Shown here: piece after piece, positions 1-8,152 of the stretch | How the letters are laid out: each line of letters begins with the position of its first letter | Position numbering within the stretch: position 1 is the stretch's first letter | NCBI GenBank assembly: GCA_016866775.1 | Contig: VGLJ01000041.1 | Location: 1 to 42,888 of the forward strand | Direction: 5' to 3' | From: Candidatus Rokuibacteriota bacterium | Lineage (GTDB): Bacteria; Methylomirabilota; Methylomirabilia; Rokubacteriales; CSP1-6 | Length of the DNA: 42,888 bases | The notes under the pieces: model-generated | Seen by the model: the letters and a program-made list of their open reading frames with translations, nothing else | Told to the model about the DNA's origin: nothing | The model's database searches: none | Program-made: the position numbers and the translations under genes

Positions 1-306
1 CGTCCACTCGCGCACGCGCCGGCCGACGTCGCCGGGGTCCGAGGCGTACGCGAACACGGCACGCCCGTACGGCACGACGTGATCGACGCCCGCGTCGCTG
101 TCCGCCAGCGCCGGCGTGTCGATCGCGGGAAGCACGAGCGCGGTGCCGCCGGGCGCCACGACCGCGAGCGTGGGTGCGCCGGCGTGCGCGGGCGGACCGT
201 GCAAGCCGGTGATGTAGGCGACGCTCGCGCGTGTCGTGGCCACGAGCGCGTCGGCGTGGCAGGCGGCGAGCGCCGCGGTCAGCCGTTCGCGTTGATGCGG
301 ATACAC
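1..306 (-). CDS. M24-family (Xaa-Pro type) peptidase, N-terminal part, cut by the window edge
   Basis: Only the first 102 codons are in the window and the reading frame stays open to base 1. The translation begins MYPHQRERLTAAL and continues with ADALVATTRASVAYITGLHG. That is the look of the creatinase / prolidase N-terminal domain, which precedes the metal-dependent pita-bread catalytic domain in M24 peptidases. Family members cleave X-Pro bonds or creatine-like substrates; the metal-binding half is off-window, so the substrate cannot be judged. The start is a GTG at 304-306, 10 nt after the stop of the ParB-domain gene, so it is probably the last visible gene of the liv operon. An ATG at 318-320 overlapping that stop is in another frame and hits a stop after 13 codons. 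A peptidase next to an amino-acid importer would fit peptide scavenging; that is inference. Confidence 0.72.
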   Translation of the reverse strand, partial: MYPHQRERLTAALAACHADALVATTRASVAYITGLHGPPAHAGAPTLAVVAPGGTALVLPAIDTPALADSDAGVDHVVPYGRAVFAYASDPGDVGRRVREWT

Positions 307-316
307 GAGGCGGCCG

Positions 317-1225
317 TCATTCCGCCACCGGGATCGCCATGATCGCCGAGCGCTGGATGTCCTCGTAGCGGACCTTGCCGACGTCGAAGGCCTCGATGTT
401 CTCCTTCAGCTTCTTGAACGTCTGCTCGAAGGGCGGCAGGGTCTTGCGCTGGCGCGTGAGCGGCGTCGTGCGCGCGAGCACGTAGTTCTTCACGTACGGA
501 TGGTTGATCCCGCGCTTCTTGATCTTCGCCACCGCGCCGGCCAGCGCCTCGTCGGCCTCGCGCACCATGGCCGCGCGCTCCTCCCGCTCCTCGAGCCCCT
601 TGCGCAGCGAGCCCTTCAGGAACTTGTCGACACGCCGGAGGATCGGCGCGAACGCGCCGCCGGCGAACCGCTTGTTCTGCTCGTAGAGGAGCCCGAGCGT
701 GATGAAGTGGGGCGACTCGAACTGGAACGCGTAGTCGTCCTCGCTGCTGGTCGGCTCGCTCTCGAGGAGCCCGCGATACATGCGGATGACCTCGAGCGAC
801 TTCTCCTTGAGGTTGTGCGCCTTCTCCGTGTTGAGCGGCAGCACGTTGAACGCCACCTCGCGCTCGGCCACGAGGATCGTCGGCACGTAGTCCGCCTTCA
901 GCTTCTGGAGCGCGGCGCGGCGGTGATTGCCGTTGGGCGTCCAGTACACGCCGGGCCGCGGCGACACCGCGAGGATCGGATCGACGAAGCGCTCCAGCTT
1001 CTTCACCGCCTCCGTGAGCCGCTTGACGTGCGTGGGGGAGATGTCGCGCTGATACGGGCTCGCCTCGACCTTGTCCGCGGGCAGCAGGCAGAAGATCTGC
1101 CAGTGGTCGCCGATGGGCTCCTGGTAGAGCGCGAGCACGTGGCCGCCGTCGCGCTCCACCTGCGTGGCCAGCGCCTGCGCCTCTTTCGAGGGCGTCTTGT
1201 TCTCGGGGAACGTCACCCACGCCAT
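317..1225 (-). CDS. ParB/Srx N-terminal-domain protein in the liv operon
   Basis: 302 residues from the ATG at 1223-1225, which lies 8 nt after livM. Residues about 35-125 look like a ParB/sulfiredoxin-fold domain: a QRDISPTHVKRLTEAVKKL segment, then PILAVSPRPGVYWTPNGNHRRAAL, whose NGNHRRAAL corresponds to the basic nucleotide-binding motif (GxxRRxAA-like) of ParB N-terminal domains. The remaining 180 residues are helical and charged, with no helix-turn-helix that I recognise, so this is not a standard chromosome-partitioning ParB, and no parA is nearby. Free-standing ParB-fold proteins can be CTPases, nucleases or regulators; which applies here cannot be read from the sequence. Its position behind five transporter genes and before a peptidase gene suggests co-expression with uptake. 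No membrane segment or signal peptide is seen. Confidence 0.8.
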   Translation of the reverse strand: MAWVTFPENKTPSKEAQALATQVERDGGHVLALYQEPIGDHWQIFCLLPADKVEASPYQRDISPTHVKRLTEAVKKLERFVDPILAVSPRPGVYWTPNGNHRRAALQKLKADYVPTILVAEREVAFNVLPLNTEKAHNLKEKSLEVIRMYRGLLESEPTSSEDDYAFQFESPHFITLGLLYEQNKRFAGGAFAPILRRVDKFLKGSLRKGLEEREERAAMVREADEALAGAVAKIKKRGINHPYVKNYVLARTTPLTRQRKTLPPFEQTFKKLKENIEAFDVGKVRYEDIQRSAIMAIPVAE

Positions 1226-1233
1226 CGTCGCCC

Positions 1234-2214
1234 TCAGGCCCGCGCCGGCGTCCGCCGCACGAGCAGCCCGCGCAGGCTGCCGTAGATGCCGGACGGCAGG
1301 AAGATGATGAAGACCACCAGGATCAGCCCGTAGATCGTCTCGGCCATGCCGATGAAGTGCACGCCGAACTTCACGCGCAGGTATTCGGAGAGCGAGATCG
1401 TCAGCGCGGTCCCCACCGTCGGCCCCAGGAGAGAGTACATCCCGCCGAGCACGACCGCGAACACGATGCGCAGGGAGACGCCGACCCCGGCCAGCGTCTC
1501 GGGGTTCACGTACGCGATGTACTGCGCGTAGACCACACCGCCGAAGGCCGTGAGCGCGGCGGACAGCGAGGTGATGGCGAGCTTGAAGCGCGAGACGTGG
1601 ATGCCCACGGAGGCGGCCGCGGTCTCGTCCTCGCCGATCGCTTCCATCGCCGCGCGCGCCATCGACCGGTCGAGGCGGTGCCACACCCACAGGCCCAGGA
1701 GCCACACGACGAACGCGCCGTAATAGAACACGCGCTTGTCGGCGTACTGGACGGCGTAGAAGCTCGCGTCGCCGGCGGTCTTCAGCGTGAGCCCCAGCGA
1801 GCCGCCCGTCCAGTCGCGCTCGGCGATGAGCAGGAGCCGGATGACCTCGCCGACGGCGAGCGTGACGAGCCCGAAGTAGTGGCCGACGATCCCGAAGCGC
1901 GAGCACGGGTATGCGACCACGAGCGCCAGCACCACGGCCGCGGCCATCGCCACGATGACGCCCACCCACGGGGTCAGGCCGTAGAAGTTCCAGAGCAGCG
2001 TGGTGGTGTAGGCGCCCACGCCGAGGAACGCGCCGTGGCCGAGCGAGACGAGGCCGAACCGGCCCATGAGCGACCACGCGTTGCCGATGAACGACCAGAT
2101 GAACACCTGGACCATCACGAAGATCACGTACTCGCCCATGCCGCCCATCGGCACGAACGGCGCGACGCCGAGCGCGGCGAGCACGAGCGCGGCGAGCACG
2201 CGCCCGGTCGTCAT
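1234..2214 (-). CDS. livM: Branched-chain amino acid ABC transporter permease LivM
   Basis: 326 residues. An inner-membrane permease of the LivHM type, pairing with the next upstream gene product to form the channel of a branched-chain amino acid or amide importer. About eight to ten hydrophobic segments are visible, starting with VLAALVLAALGVAPFVP and ending near ETIYGLILVVFIIFLPSG. The family region GRFGLVSLGHGAFLGVGAY (residues about 52-70) is clear, as is the later conserved loop GEDETAAASVGIHVSRFKL. The ATG at 2212-2214 overlaps the livH stop in an ATGA arrangement, so translation is probably coupled. Length is normal for LivM. The next gene begins 8 nt after its stop. Confidence 0.93.
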   Translation of the reverse strand: MTTGRVLAALVLAALGVAPFVPMGGMGEYVIFVMVQVFIWSFIGNAWSLMGRFGLVSLGHGAFLGVGAYTTTLLWNFYGLTPWVGVIVAMAAAVVLALVVAYPCSRFGIVGHYFGLVTLAVGEVIRLLLIAERDWTGGSLGLTLKTAGDASFYAVQYADKRVFYYGAFVVWLLGLWVWHRLDRSMARAAMEAIGEDETAAASVGIHVSRFKLAITSLSAALTAFGGVVYAQYIAYVNPETLAGVGVSLRIVFAVVLGGMYSLLGPTVGTALTISLSEYLRVKFGVHFIGMAETIYGLILVVFIIFLPSGIYGSLRGLLVRRTPARA

Positions 2215-3101
2215 TGCTTCTTCGCGAAGATGCCGCCGGGCCGGATGAACATCAGCACGATGAAGAGCGCGAAGGCGATGACGTAGCCCATCTCGGTCGA
2301 CCACACCACGCCGCCGATCGAGATGATCTCGCTCATGATGAACGACGCCACGAAGGCGCCGAACATGTTCCCGAGGCCGCCGAGCACGCAGATCATGAAC
2401 GTGATCGGCCCGAACGCCGCGCCGAAGTGCGGGTGCACCGAGTACTGGATGATGAGCAGCGCCGCGGCGACCCCGGCGAGCGCGCCACCGACGGCGGACG
2501 TGACGATGTAAATCCGTTGCGGGTTCGCGCCCATCAACGCCATCGCCCCCCGGTCCTGCGACACGGCGCGGATCGCGGTGCCGATGTACGTGCGCGTGAG
2601 GAAGAGGTAGAGGCCCACCATGACGACGACGGCGAGCACGAACGCGATGAGCCGCGCGAACGAGACGAACATGCCGGCGACCTCGATCGTCGGCAGCGTG
2701 AGCCGCACCGAGCGGTGGTCGGTGGTCCACAGGAACGTGGCGAGCGACTGGATGAAGAACAGGAGGCCGCCCGTGGCGAGGAGCTGGTTCACGGGCGGGC
2801 TCGTGAGGATGGGCGTGATGATCAGGAGGTGCACGCCGATCCCGAGCAGCACGCCGAGCCCGATGCCCGCCGCGGCGCCCGCGAGCAGCGGCCAGCCGTA
2901 GACCTGCACCGTGAAGTAGATGAGGTACATCGACAGCATCGCGAGATCGACGTAGACGATCCACACGATGTCGAGCACGCCGAAGATCAGGTTCAGGCCG
3001 AGCGCCAGCAGCGCGAGCACGCCGCCGAGCAGGAGCCCGTTCAGCGCGGCCTCGGCCAGCAGCAGCGGGTTGTTCAGCACGAGGTCGAGCAGGTTGCTCA
3101 C
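2211..3101 (-). CDS. livH: Branched-chain amino acid ABC transporter permease LivH
   Basis: 296 residues from a GTG at 3099-3101 that overlaps the livF stop as GTGA. The permease partner of LivM. The N-terminus (NPLLLAEAALNGLLLGGVLALLALGLNLIFGVLDIVWI) matches the usual LivH first two membrane segments with their GLNLIFGVL motif. The cytoplasmic coupling loop that contacts the ATPases is visible as GTAIRAVSQDRGAMALMGAN. The protein ends in FIRPGGIFAKKQ. Normal length and no lesions. Upstream livF and downstream livM overlap it by 4 nt each, so stoichiometric synthesis by coupled translation is likely. Confidence 0.93.
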   Translation of the reverse strand: MSNLLDLVLNNPLLLAEAALNGLLLGGVLALLALGLNLIFGVLDIVWIVYVDLAMLSMYLIYFTVQVYGWPLLAGAAAGIGLGVLLGIGVHLLIITPILTSPPVNQLLATGGLLFFIQSLATFLWTTDHRSVRLTLPTIEVAGMFVSFARLIAFVLAVVVMVGLYLFLTRTYIGTAIRAVSQDRGAMALMGANPQRIYIVTSAVGGALAGVAAALLIIQYSVHPHFGAAFGPITFMICVLGGLGNMFGAFVASFIMSEIISIGGVVWSTEMGYVIAFALFIVLMFIRPGGIFAKKQ

Positions 3102-3826
3102 AGCCCGACGTACGCCTTGCGCACGAAGTCCTGCTCGCTCAGCTCGTCGGCGCGGCCTTCCATCTTGATCCGGCCGACTTCGAGCAGGTACGCCCGGTCC
3201 ACGAGCTTCAACACCTGCCGCACGTTCTGCTCGACCACCAGGATCGTGTAGCCCTCGGCACGCACGAGGCGGATCAGGTCGAAGAGCCGGAGCACCATCA
3301 CCGGCGCCAGGCCCATCGACGGCTCGTCGAGCAGGATCAGCTTCGGCCGCGACATCAGCGCGCGGCCGATGGCGAGCATCTGCTGCTCGCCGCCGGAGAG
3401 GCTGCCGGCGCGCTGCGCGCGGCGGTCCTTCAGCACGGGAAAGAGCCCGAAGACGCGCGCGAGGCTTTCGGCGTAGTGCGCGCGCGCGGCCGGCAGGAAC
3501 GCGCCCATCCGGAGGTTGTCGGCGACGGTCAGCGCGGGAAAGAGCCGCCGGCCTTCGGGCACGTGCGCGATGCCGTGCGCGACGATCTCGTGCGCGGGCC
3601 GGCCGGTGAGCGCCGCGCCTTCGAAGCTCAGCGTGCCCGTGCGCGGCGCGATGACGCCGGAGATCACGCGGAGCAGCGTCGTCTTGCCCGCGCCGTTGGG
3701 CCCCACGACCGCGACCGCTTCGCCCGCGCTCACGCGCAAGGCCACGTCCCACAGCGCGGTGAAGTGACCGTAGCCGGCGCTGACGCCCGCGAGCTCGAGC
3801 ATCGGCGCCGCCTCCGGCGTCGTCAC
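3098..3826 (-). CDS. livF: Branched-chain amino acid ABC transporter ATP-binding protein LivF
   Basis: 242 residues if started at the GTG at 3824-3826, which overlaps the livG stop as GTGA. An internal ATG at 3800-3802 would give 234 residues, which is closer to the family average. I chose the GTG because every junction in this operon uses that overlap. It is the second ATPase of the importer. Walker A is GPNGAGKTT, the signature is LSGGEQQML, Walker B is LILLDEPSMGL, and the H-loop region contains ILVVEQN. All catalytic residues are present. It acts at the cytoplasmic face as a heterodimer with LivG. Confidence 0.94.
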   Translation of the reverse strand: MTTPEAAPMLELAGVSAGYGHFTALWDVALRVSAGEAVAVVGPNGAGKTTLLRVISGVIAPRTGTLSFEGAALTGRPAHEIVAHGIAHVPEGRRLFPALTVADNLRMGAFLPAARAHYAESLARVFGLFPVLKDRRAQRAGSLSGGEQQMLAIGRALMSRPKLILLDEPSMGLAPVMVLRLFDLIRLVRAEGYTILVVEQNVRQVLKLVDRAYLLEVGRIKMEGRADELSEQDFVRKAYVGL

Positions 3827-4554
3827 GCGAGCACGACCTTCTCGCCGAGGTACGCCTCGATCACGCGCGGATCCTCCGCGATCGCCGCCGGCGGCCCTTC
3901 CGCGATCTTCTCGCCGTGGTCGAGCACGACGACACGGTCGACCACGCGCATCAGCGTCGCCATGATGTGCTCGACCCACACGATCGTGACGCCGAGCTCG
4001 CCGCGGACGCGCCGGAGCATGTCGGCGGCGCTCGCCATCTCGGTCGGATCGAGCCCGCCGAGGCTCTCGTCGGCGAGCAGGAGCTTCGGGCGCGTCGCGA
4101 GCGCGCGCGCGAGCTCGAGCTTCTTCAGCCCGCCGGCGCCGAGCAACGTCGGATCGGCCTCGGGATCCGCCGGCAGCCCCACGAGTCCGAGCACCTCGAC
4201 CGCGCGGTGCCGCGCTTCCGCCTCGCTCGTGCGCACCGTCGCGCCGAAGTGCGCGGCGACGGCGACGTTCTCGAGAATGGACAGCTTGCGGAAGGGGCGG
4301 GGGATCTGGAACGTGCGCGCGAGCCCGCGGTGGCAGATCGCGTCGGGTGTCATCCCGACGATCTCTTCACCCTGGAACCGGATCGAGCCTTCGCTCGTGG
4401 CGAGCGCGCCCGAGATGCAGTTGAACGCGGTGGTCTTCCCGGAGCCATTCGGACCGATGAGCCCGAGGATTTCCCCCTCGATGACCTCGAACGAGACCTT
4501 GTTCAGCGCGATGAAGCCGCCGAAACGCTTCGTGAGCCCGGAGACGGTGAGCAT
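3823..4554 (-). CDS. livG: Branched-chain amino acid ABC transporter ATP-binding protein LivG
   Basis: 243 residues from the ATG at 4552-4554. Walker A (GPNGSGKTT), the Q-loop region and a LivG-type insertion (LARTFQIPRPFRKLSILENV) are clear. The ABC signature is unusual: where most ABC ATPases have LSGGQ, this one has LLGAGGLKKLELARAL, and Walker B reads LLLADESLGGLDPTE. The catalytic Asp-Glu pair is kept. Variants of the signature occur in LivG proteins, so I still expect a functional heterodimer with LivF, where the LivF signature is canonical. It starts 44 nt after livK, separated by a strong hairpin (4562-4590), so its expression may be lower than that of livK. No good ribosome-binding site is visible just before the ATG. 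Confidence 0.92.
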   Translation of the reverse strand: MLTVSGLTKRFGGFIALNKVSFEVIEGEILGLIGPNGSGKTTAFNCISGALATSEGSIRFQGEEIVGMTPDAICHRGLARTFQIPRPFRKLSILENVAVAAHFGATVRTSEAEARHRAVEVLGLVGLPADPEADPTLLGAGGLKKLELARALATRPKLLLADESLGGLDPTEMASAADMLRRVRGELGVTIVWVEHIMATLMRVVDRVVVLDHGEKIAEGPPAAIAEDPRVIEAYLGEKVVLA

Positions 4555-4561
4555 GGAGGAC

Positions 4562-4590
4562 GCGGAGGAGGCCGCGACGGCCTCCTCCGC
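4562..4590 (-). promoter_or_regulatory. Intercistronic hairpin between livK and livG
   Basis: A perfect 13-bp inverted repeat with a 3-nt loop (arms 4562-4574 and 4578-4590) lies 8 nt after the livK stop and ends 7 nt before the livG start. No U-tract follows it on the transcribed strand, so it is not a standard intrinsic terminator. Hairpins at this position in solute-binding-protein operons often protect the upstream mRNA from 3' decay or attenuate the downstream genes. That would give an excess of binding protein over transporter. Role inferred from position. Confidence 0.6.
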
Positions 4591-4598
4591 TGAGCGTG

Positions 4599-5924
4599 CT
4601 ATCGCGCGAGATACGGCGACGCGGCCGGCAGAAGCACGGGCGGGTTCGCCATGCTCGCGACGACCGGTGGATAGACGTGCTTGAACTCGCCGTCGACCAC
4701 CTGGAACACGGCGGCGATGGCCTTCATGTTCTGCCCGGCCATCGGATGCCCGGCGGGATGGAACTTCACGCCGTAGCCCTGCATCGTGCCGCCCTCCGGG
4801 ATGTCGGTCTCGCGCGCGGCCTTCGCGAGCGCCTCGGGGCCGAAGCCGCCGTGCTTCTGGATCGCGCGCGGCAGCACGTCGTTCAGCAGGATCCACATGT
4901 TGTTGAAGCCCATGGAGACGTGCGGCGCCACCTGGCCCGCGGGGATGTTCGGCTCGAAGGCCTTGTAGCGCTTCAGCATCTCCTGCGTGAGGGCGGCGAG
5001 CTCGGGCTTGAGCTTCTTCGGGTCGACGAGCTGCGAGGCCGGCGGGTCGGTCGTGTTGAAGCCTTCGACCTCGTTCCCGATGGTCTCCTTCAGCTTGTTG
5101 AGCTGGCTGTGGCCCGCGCCATGGCCGATGTAGATCTTCGTGCGCAGGCCCTGCTCCTTCGCCTGCCGCAGGAAGAGCGCGATGTCGGGGTTGTAGCCGG
5201 TGTGGAAGATCACGTCGGGCCGTCCGGCGCGCAGCTTCGTGACCAGCGACGAGAGGTCCGGCGCCTGCACGGAGAAGCCTTCCTTGAGCACGATCTGCAT
5301 GCCCAGCTTCTTGGCCTCGCTCTCGTTGGCGGCGGCGACGCCGGTCCCGTACGGCCCGTCCTCGTAGATGATCGCGACGCGCACGTCCTTCGCCGCCTTC
5401 TTCAGCTTGTCCTGCGCGTGGTGCGCCACGTACTTCACCGTCGCCTCGCCGAAGAGGCTGCCGTTCGGCTGCGGCCGGAACGTGTACTGGAGGTTGCGGT
5501 CCTTCAGCACCGCGTCCGCGATCGCGGTCGTGATCCACAGGAACTTCTTCTGCCTGTCGACCTTCTCGGCGAGCGGAACGGCGTGGGCGCTCGAGTAGAT
5601 GCCGGCGAGGATGTCGACCTTCTCGACGTTGAGCAGGCGCTCGGCCTCGTTGATCGCCGCCTCGGTCTTCGACTGGCTGTCGCCGTCGACCTGGACGATC
5701 TTGTACTTGCCGAGGACGCCGCCCTTCTCGTTGACGTAGTCGATGATCATCTTGGCGCCGCGGTAGCAGTTCAGCGAGCCCGCGGCGGAGAACGGCCCGC
5801 TGTGGTCGTACAGGATCCCGATCTTGATCGTCTGGCCCTGCGCGTCCGCGCGGCGGCTGCCGGTCGCGACGAAGGCGACGGCCGCGACGAGCGCCAGCGC
5901 GAGCACGATGCGTAGCGTCTTCAT
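4599..5924 (-). CDS. livK: ABC transporter substrate-binding protein, LivK type
   Basis: 441 residues. A periplasmic binding protein (Peripla_BP_6 / LivK family) that delivers branched-chain amino acids, amides or related ligands to LivHM. Residues 1-29 are a signal peptide (MKTLRIVLALALVAAVAFVA, probable cleavage after ADA). The mature part opens with IKIGILYDHSGPFSAAGS, the usual first beta strand and ligand loop of the family. The two-lobe architecture fits the length. The ATG at 5922-5924 has a good ribosome-binding site (GGAAGGAGC, 5-6 nt spacing). It is the first gene of the operon, 52 nt after the upstream DUF1054 gene. The true ligand cannot be read from sequence; many proteins of this type in soil bacteria bind compounds other than Leu/Ile/Val. 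Confidence 0.92.
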   Translation of the reverse strand: MKTLRIVLALALVAAVAFVATGSRRADAQGQTIKIGILYDHSGPFSAAGSLNCYRGAKMIIDYVNEKGGVLGKYKIVQVDGDSQSKTEAAINEAERLLNVEKVDILAGIYSSAHAVPLAEKVDRQKKFLWITTAIADAVLKDRNLQYTFRPQPNGSLFGEATVKYVAHHAQDKLKKAAKDVRVAIIYEDGPYGTGVAAANESEAKKLGMQIVLKEGFSVQAPDLSSLVTKLRAGRPDVIFHTGYNPDIALFLRQAKEQGLRTKIYIGHGAGHSQLNKLKETIGNEVEGFNTTDPPASQLVDPKKLKPELAALTQEMLKRYKAFEPNIPAGQVAPHVSMGFNNMWILLNDVLPRAIQKHGGFGPEALAKAARETDIPEGGTMQGYGVKFHPAGHPMAGQNMKAIAAVFQVVDGEFKHVYPPVVASMANPPVLLPAASPYLAR

Positions 5925-5976
5925 CGAGCGCTCCTTCCGGAATCGGTTGGCGAAACGTGCGTCACGCTAGCACAAT

Positions 5977-6606
5977 TCAATGGAGCCGGTACAGGGGCAG
6001 CAGCGCGCGGAACGTCTCGAGCGCGGCCGTGCGGTACTCCGCCTCGGTCCAGCGCGCGGCGTCCTCGGCGGACACCGCGCGGCCCAGCACGAGCTGCCCG
6101 TCGCGCGTGCGCACGATCTCGTCCGCGAGGTCCGCGAGCGCCTCAGACGTCAGGTCGCCGAGCGGCGCGGCCGGCGTCTCGTCGTGCTCGTTCTTGAACC
6201 ACGCGAGGCCTTTCATGCGGCGCAGGACGGGCGCGATCTTGCCGGCATTCTTCTTCCACGCGGCGGCCCAGCGCCTCTTCTCGGCGTGCTCGGGCCCGAC
6301 CTCGAAGAGGAAGCGCACGCAGTGGCGCGACACCGCGACCTTGAAGTGGCAGTGCTTCTTGTAGCCGCGCTTGTCGGACGCGAACGCGACCCACGTGTCG
6401 GCCGGCGGGTTCGCCGTGCGGCGCGCGTGCTTGGCCACGTGCGCGAACGTCTCGTCGCCGACGCTGCGCGCGAGCGCGGGCGCGAGGCTCCTGCCCAGCA
6501 GCTCGAGCTTCGGGCGGATGCGCGTGCGGATCGCCCCCATGCGCGGCTGGAACCCCTGCACGTCGAAGACCTTGAAGTCGGCGGAGCCGAGGGCGGCGGA
6601 AGGCAT
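5977..6606 (-). CDS. DUF1054 (UPF0637, YktB-like) family protein
   Basis: 209 residues, cytoplasmic, no membrane segment. The middle holds the family core: RIRPKLELLGRSLAPAL (about 28-44), then HVAKHARRTANPPADTWVAF (about 56-75) and GYKKHCHFKV. These match the DUF1054 proteins known mainly from Firmicutes, whose biochemical role is unknown. The C-terminus is a normal helical tail ending LLPLYRLH. It begins 12 nt after the M81 peptidase gene and is probably co-transcribed with it. The ATG at 6604-6606 is the only good start. A DUF1054 protein in a high-GC Gram-negative-type genome is somewhat unexpected, but base composition matches the surroundings. Confidence 0.85.
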   Translation of the reverse strand: MPSAALGSADFKVFDVQGFQPRMGAIRTRIRPKLELLGRSLAPALARSVGDETFAHVAKHARRTANPPADTWVAFASDKRGYKKHCHFKVAVSRHCVRFLFEVGPEHAEKRRWAAAWKKNAGKIAPVLRRMKGLAWFKNEHDETPAAPLGDLTSEALADLADEIVRTRDGQLVLGRAVSAEDAARWTEAEYRTAALETFRALLPLYRLH

Positions 6607-6618
6607 GGCGCATCTCCG

Positions 6619-8085
6619 TCACATCTCGTCGAGCGGAAAGATCGGGCGGCGTACCCGGGTAAAGCTGAACCGGTCGAGGGATGAGGACGAGAGGCCCGGC
6701 GCGTCCACCTCGATGATACGCGCCGCGAGCGGCTCGAACGCGGCGCGGTAGTGGATGCTGGACTTCACGACGAGGATGCGCTCGGCGCTCGGCTCGATGC
6801 CGACGAGGCGGATCATCTCGGGATCGAGCGTTTGCCACCGATGCGAGATGAGGATCACCTTCACGCCGCCGGTCTGGAGCACCGCCGTCGGTCCGAGGCG
6901 TCCGGGCAGGCCGCGCAGCATCGGTCCCTTGTGGACGAAGGCGCCGTCGCTGAGCGCGGCGACGCGGCCCTGCATCCTCACGGGCGCGCCGTGCCGGTCG
7001 TCGACCTTGCCGCCGACGTCGAGCGTCAGCGTGGCGCCCACACCGGCGCGCGTGCACGCGGCCGCGGCCTCGGGATCCCACAGGCACGCGACCGTCGCGC
7101 TCGGGGCCTGCACGCGGAGCAGCTCGCGCAGGATCTCGGTGCCGTCGCCGGCCGCGCCGCCGCCCGTGTTGTCGGCGATGTCCGCGAGGACGACGGGCCG
7201 CACGTCGAGCGCGAGCGCCTCCGCGACCGCCTCGCGCACCGGCGTCGCGTGATGGACGAACTCGCGGCGATGCTCCCACGCCACCGACTCCAGCTCGTCG
7301 GCGAGTTTCGCGGCCAGGGGCGCGTCGTCGTTCGTCGCGACGTAGATCGAGAGCCCGGCGTCGTGGATGTCGGCGAGGGGGAAGCCGGCGAACACCGAGA
7401 CCGTGAGCACGCGCGGATCGCGCTCCATCGCGTCGGCGAGGTCGTAGAGCCGGCGCATCGGGCCGCGCGCGGTGAGCTGGCTGGCGATGGGCGGCAGGAG
7501 CGGCGGCTGCCGGAACGCGACGGCGGGCCGGATCTTGCGCGCGAGGACGTCGGCGACGCGCGTTGCGGCCTCGCGCCCGCGCTCGGCCATGTCGATGTGC
7601 GGATAGGTCTTGTACCCGTGGAGCAGCGTCGCGTGGCGCACCATCTCGGCGGTGACGTTGGCGTGGAAGTCGAGCGTCACACCGATGGGCACGTCGGGGC
7701 CGACGAACTCGCGCACCGCGCGCAGCAGATCCCCTTCGCCGTCGTCCGCGCTCTCCGCCACCATCGCGCCGTGCAGGTCGAGCAGGATGCCGTCGAGCCG
7801 GCCCGCCGCGCGGAGATCGCCGCAGATGCGCGCCTTCGCGTCCTCGTAGAACGCGCGGCTGACGCGTCCCGCGGGCGACGCGGCGGCGGCGAGCGAGGGA
7901 AGGAGCGTGAGACCGCGCGCGGCCGCGCCGTCGATCATCCCGCCGAGGCACGTCGCGGTGCCGCGGTAGACCTCGAGCACCTCGCCGCCGTAACGGAGCT
8001 CGCGCGTCTCGAATTGCCGGCGATCGGTCGCGAGCGTGCTGAACGTGTTGGTCTCGTGAGACAGCATCGCGACGAAGACGCGCAC
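6619..8085 (-). CDS. M81 family metallopeptidase (MlrC-like)
   Basis: 488 residues from a GTG at 8083-8085, preceded by GGGGAGG at 4-5 nt spacing. The family is named for MlrC, the zinc enzyme that finishes the breakdown of linearised microcystin. Most members act on unknown small peptides or amides. Visible conserved elements are MLSHETNTFS (residues 8-17), ILLDLHGAM (about 100-108), GVTLDFHANVT (about 135-145) and DIADNTGGGAAGDGTE (about 296-311). The histidines and aspartates expected to bind zinc are therefore present. No signal peptide is visible, so it is probably cytoplasmic. A -10-like TATACT sits 25-30 nt upstream. Lying between transport genes, it suggests a role in scavenging peptides or amides. 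Confidence 0.9.
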   Translation of the reverse strand: MRVFVAMLSHETNTFSTLATDRRQFETRELRYGGEVLEVYRGTATCLGGMIDGAAARGLTLLPSLAAAASPAGRVSRAFYEDAKARICGDLRAAGRLDGILLDLHGAMVAESADDGEGDLLRAVREFVGPDVPIGVTLDFHANVTAEMVRHATLLHGYKTYPHIDMAERGREAATRVADVLARKIRPAVAFRQPPLLPPIASQLTARGPMRRLYDLADAMERDPRVLTVSVFAGFPLADIHDAGLSIYVATNDDAPLAAKLADELESVAWEHRREFVHHATPVREAVAEALALDVRPVVLADIADNTGGGAAGDGTEILRELLRVQAPSATVACLWDPEAAAACTRAGVGATLTLDVGGKVDDRHGAPVRMQGRVAALSDGAFVHKGPMLRGLPGRLGPTAVLQTGGVKVILISHRWQTLDPEMIRLVGIEPSAERILVVKSSIHYRAAFEPLAARIIEVDAPGLSSSSLDRFSFTRVRRPIFPLDEM

Positions 8086-8109
8086 GTGACCTCCCCGGTC
8101 GAAGGGCCT

Positions 8110-8115
8110 AGTATA
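8110..8115 (-). promoter_or_regulatory. Putative -10 element for the M81 peptidase gene
   Basis: TATACT on the minus strand, 24 nt before the GTG start. This leaves room for a leader of about 18 nt with the GGGGAGG ribosome-binding site. No convincing -35 hexamer is seen. The same stretch also reads TATAAT on the plus strand (8112-8117), but no plus-strand gene follows. Confidence 0.4.
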
Positions 8116-8152
8116 ATGGCATCGAAGGAGGCGAGCGCGTAGGTCTTCCGAC

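Noticed and set aside
4599-5915. Long plus-strand frame opposite livK
   Set aside because: It is an antisense shadow, rich in Arg/Leu/Val/Asp from the complementary third-position bias, with no recognisable domain.
8112-8117. Plus-strand TATAAT as a promoter
   Set aside because: No plus-strand gene with credible coding sequence follows; the minus-strand reading fits the M81 gene.
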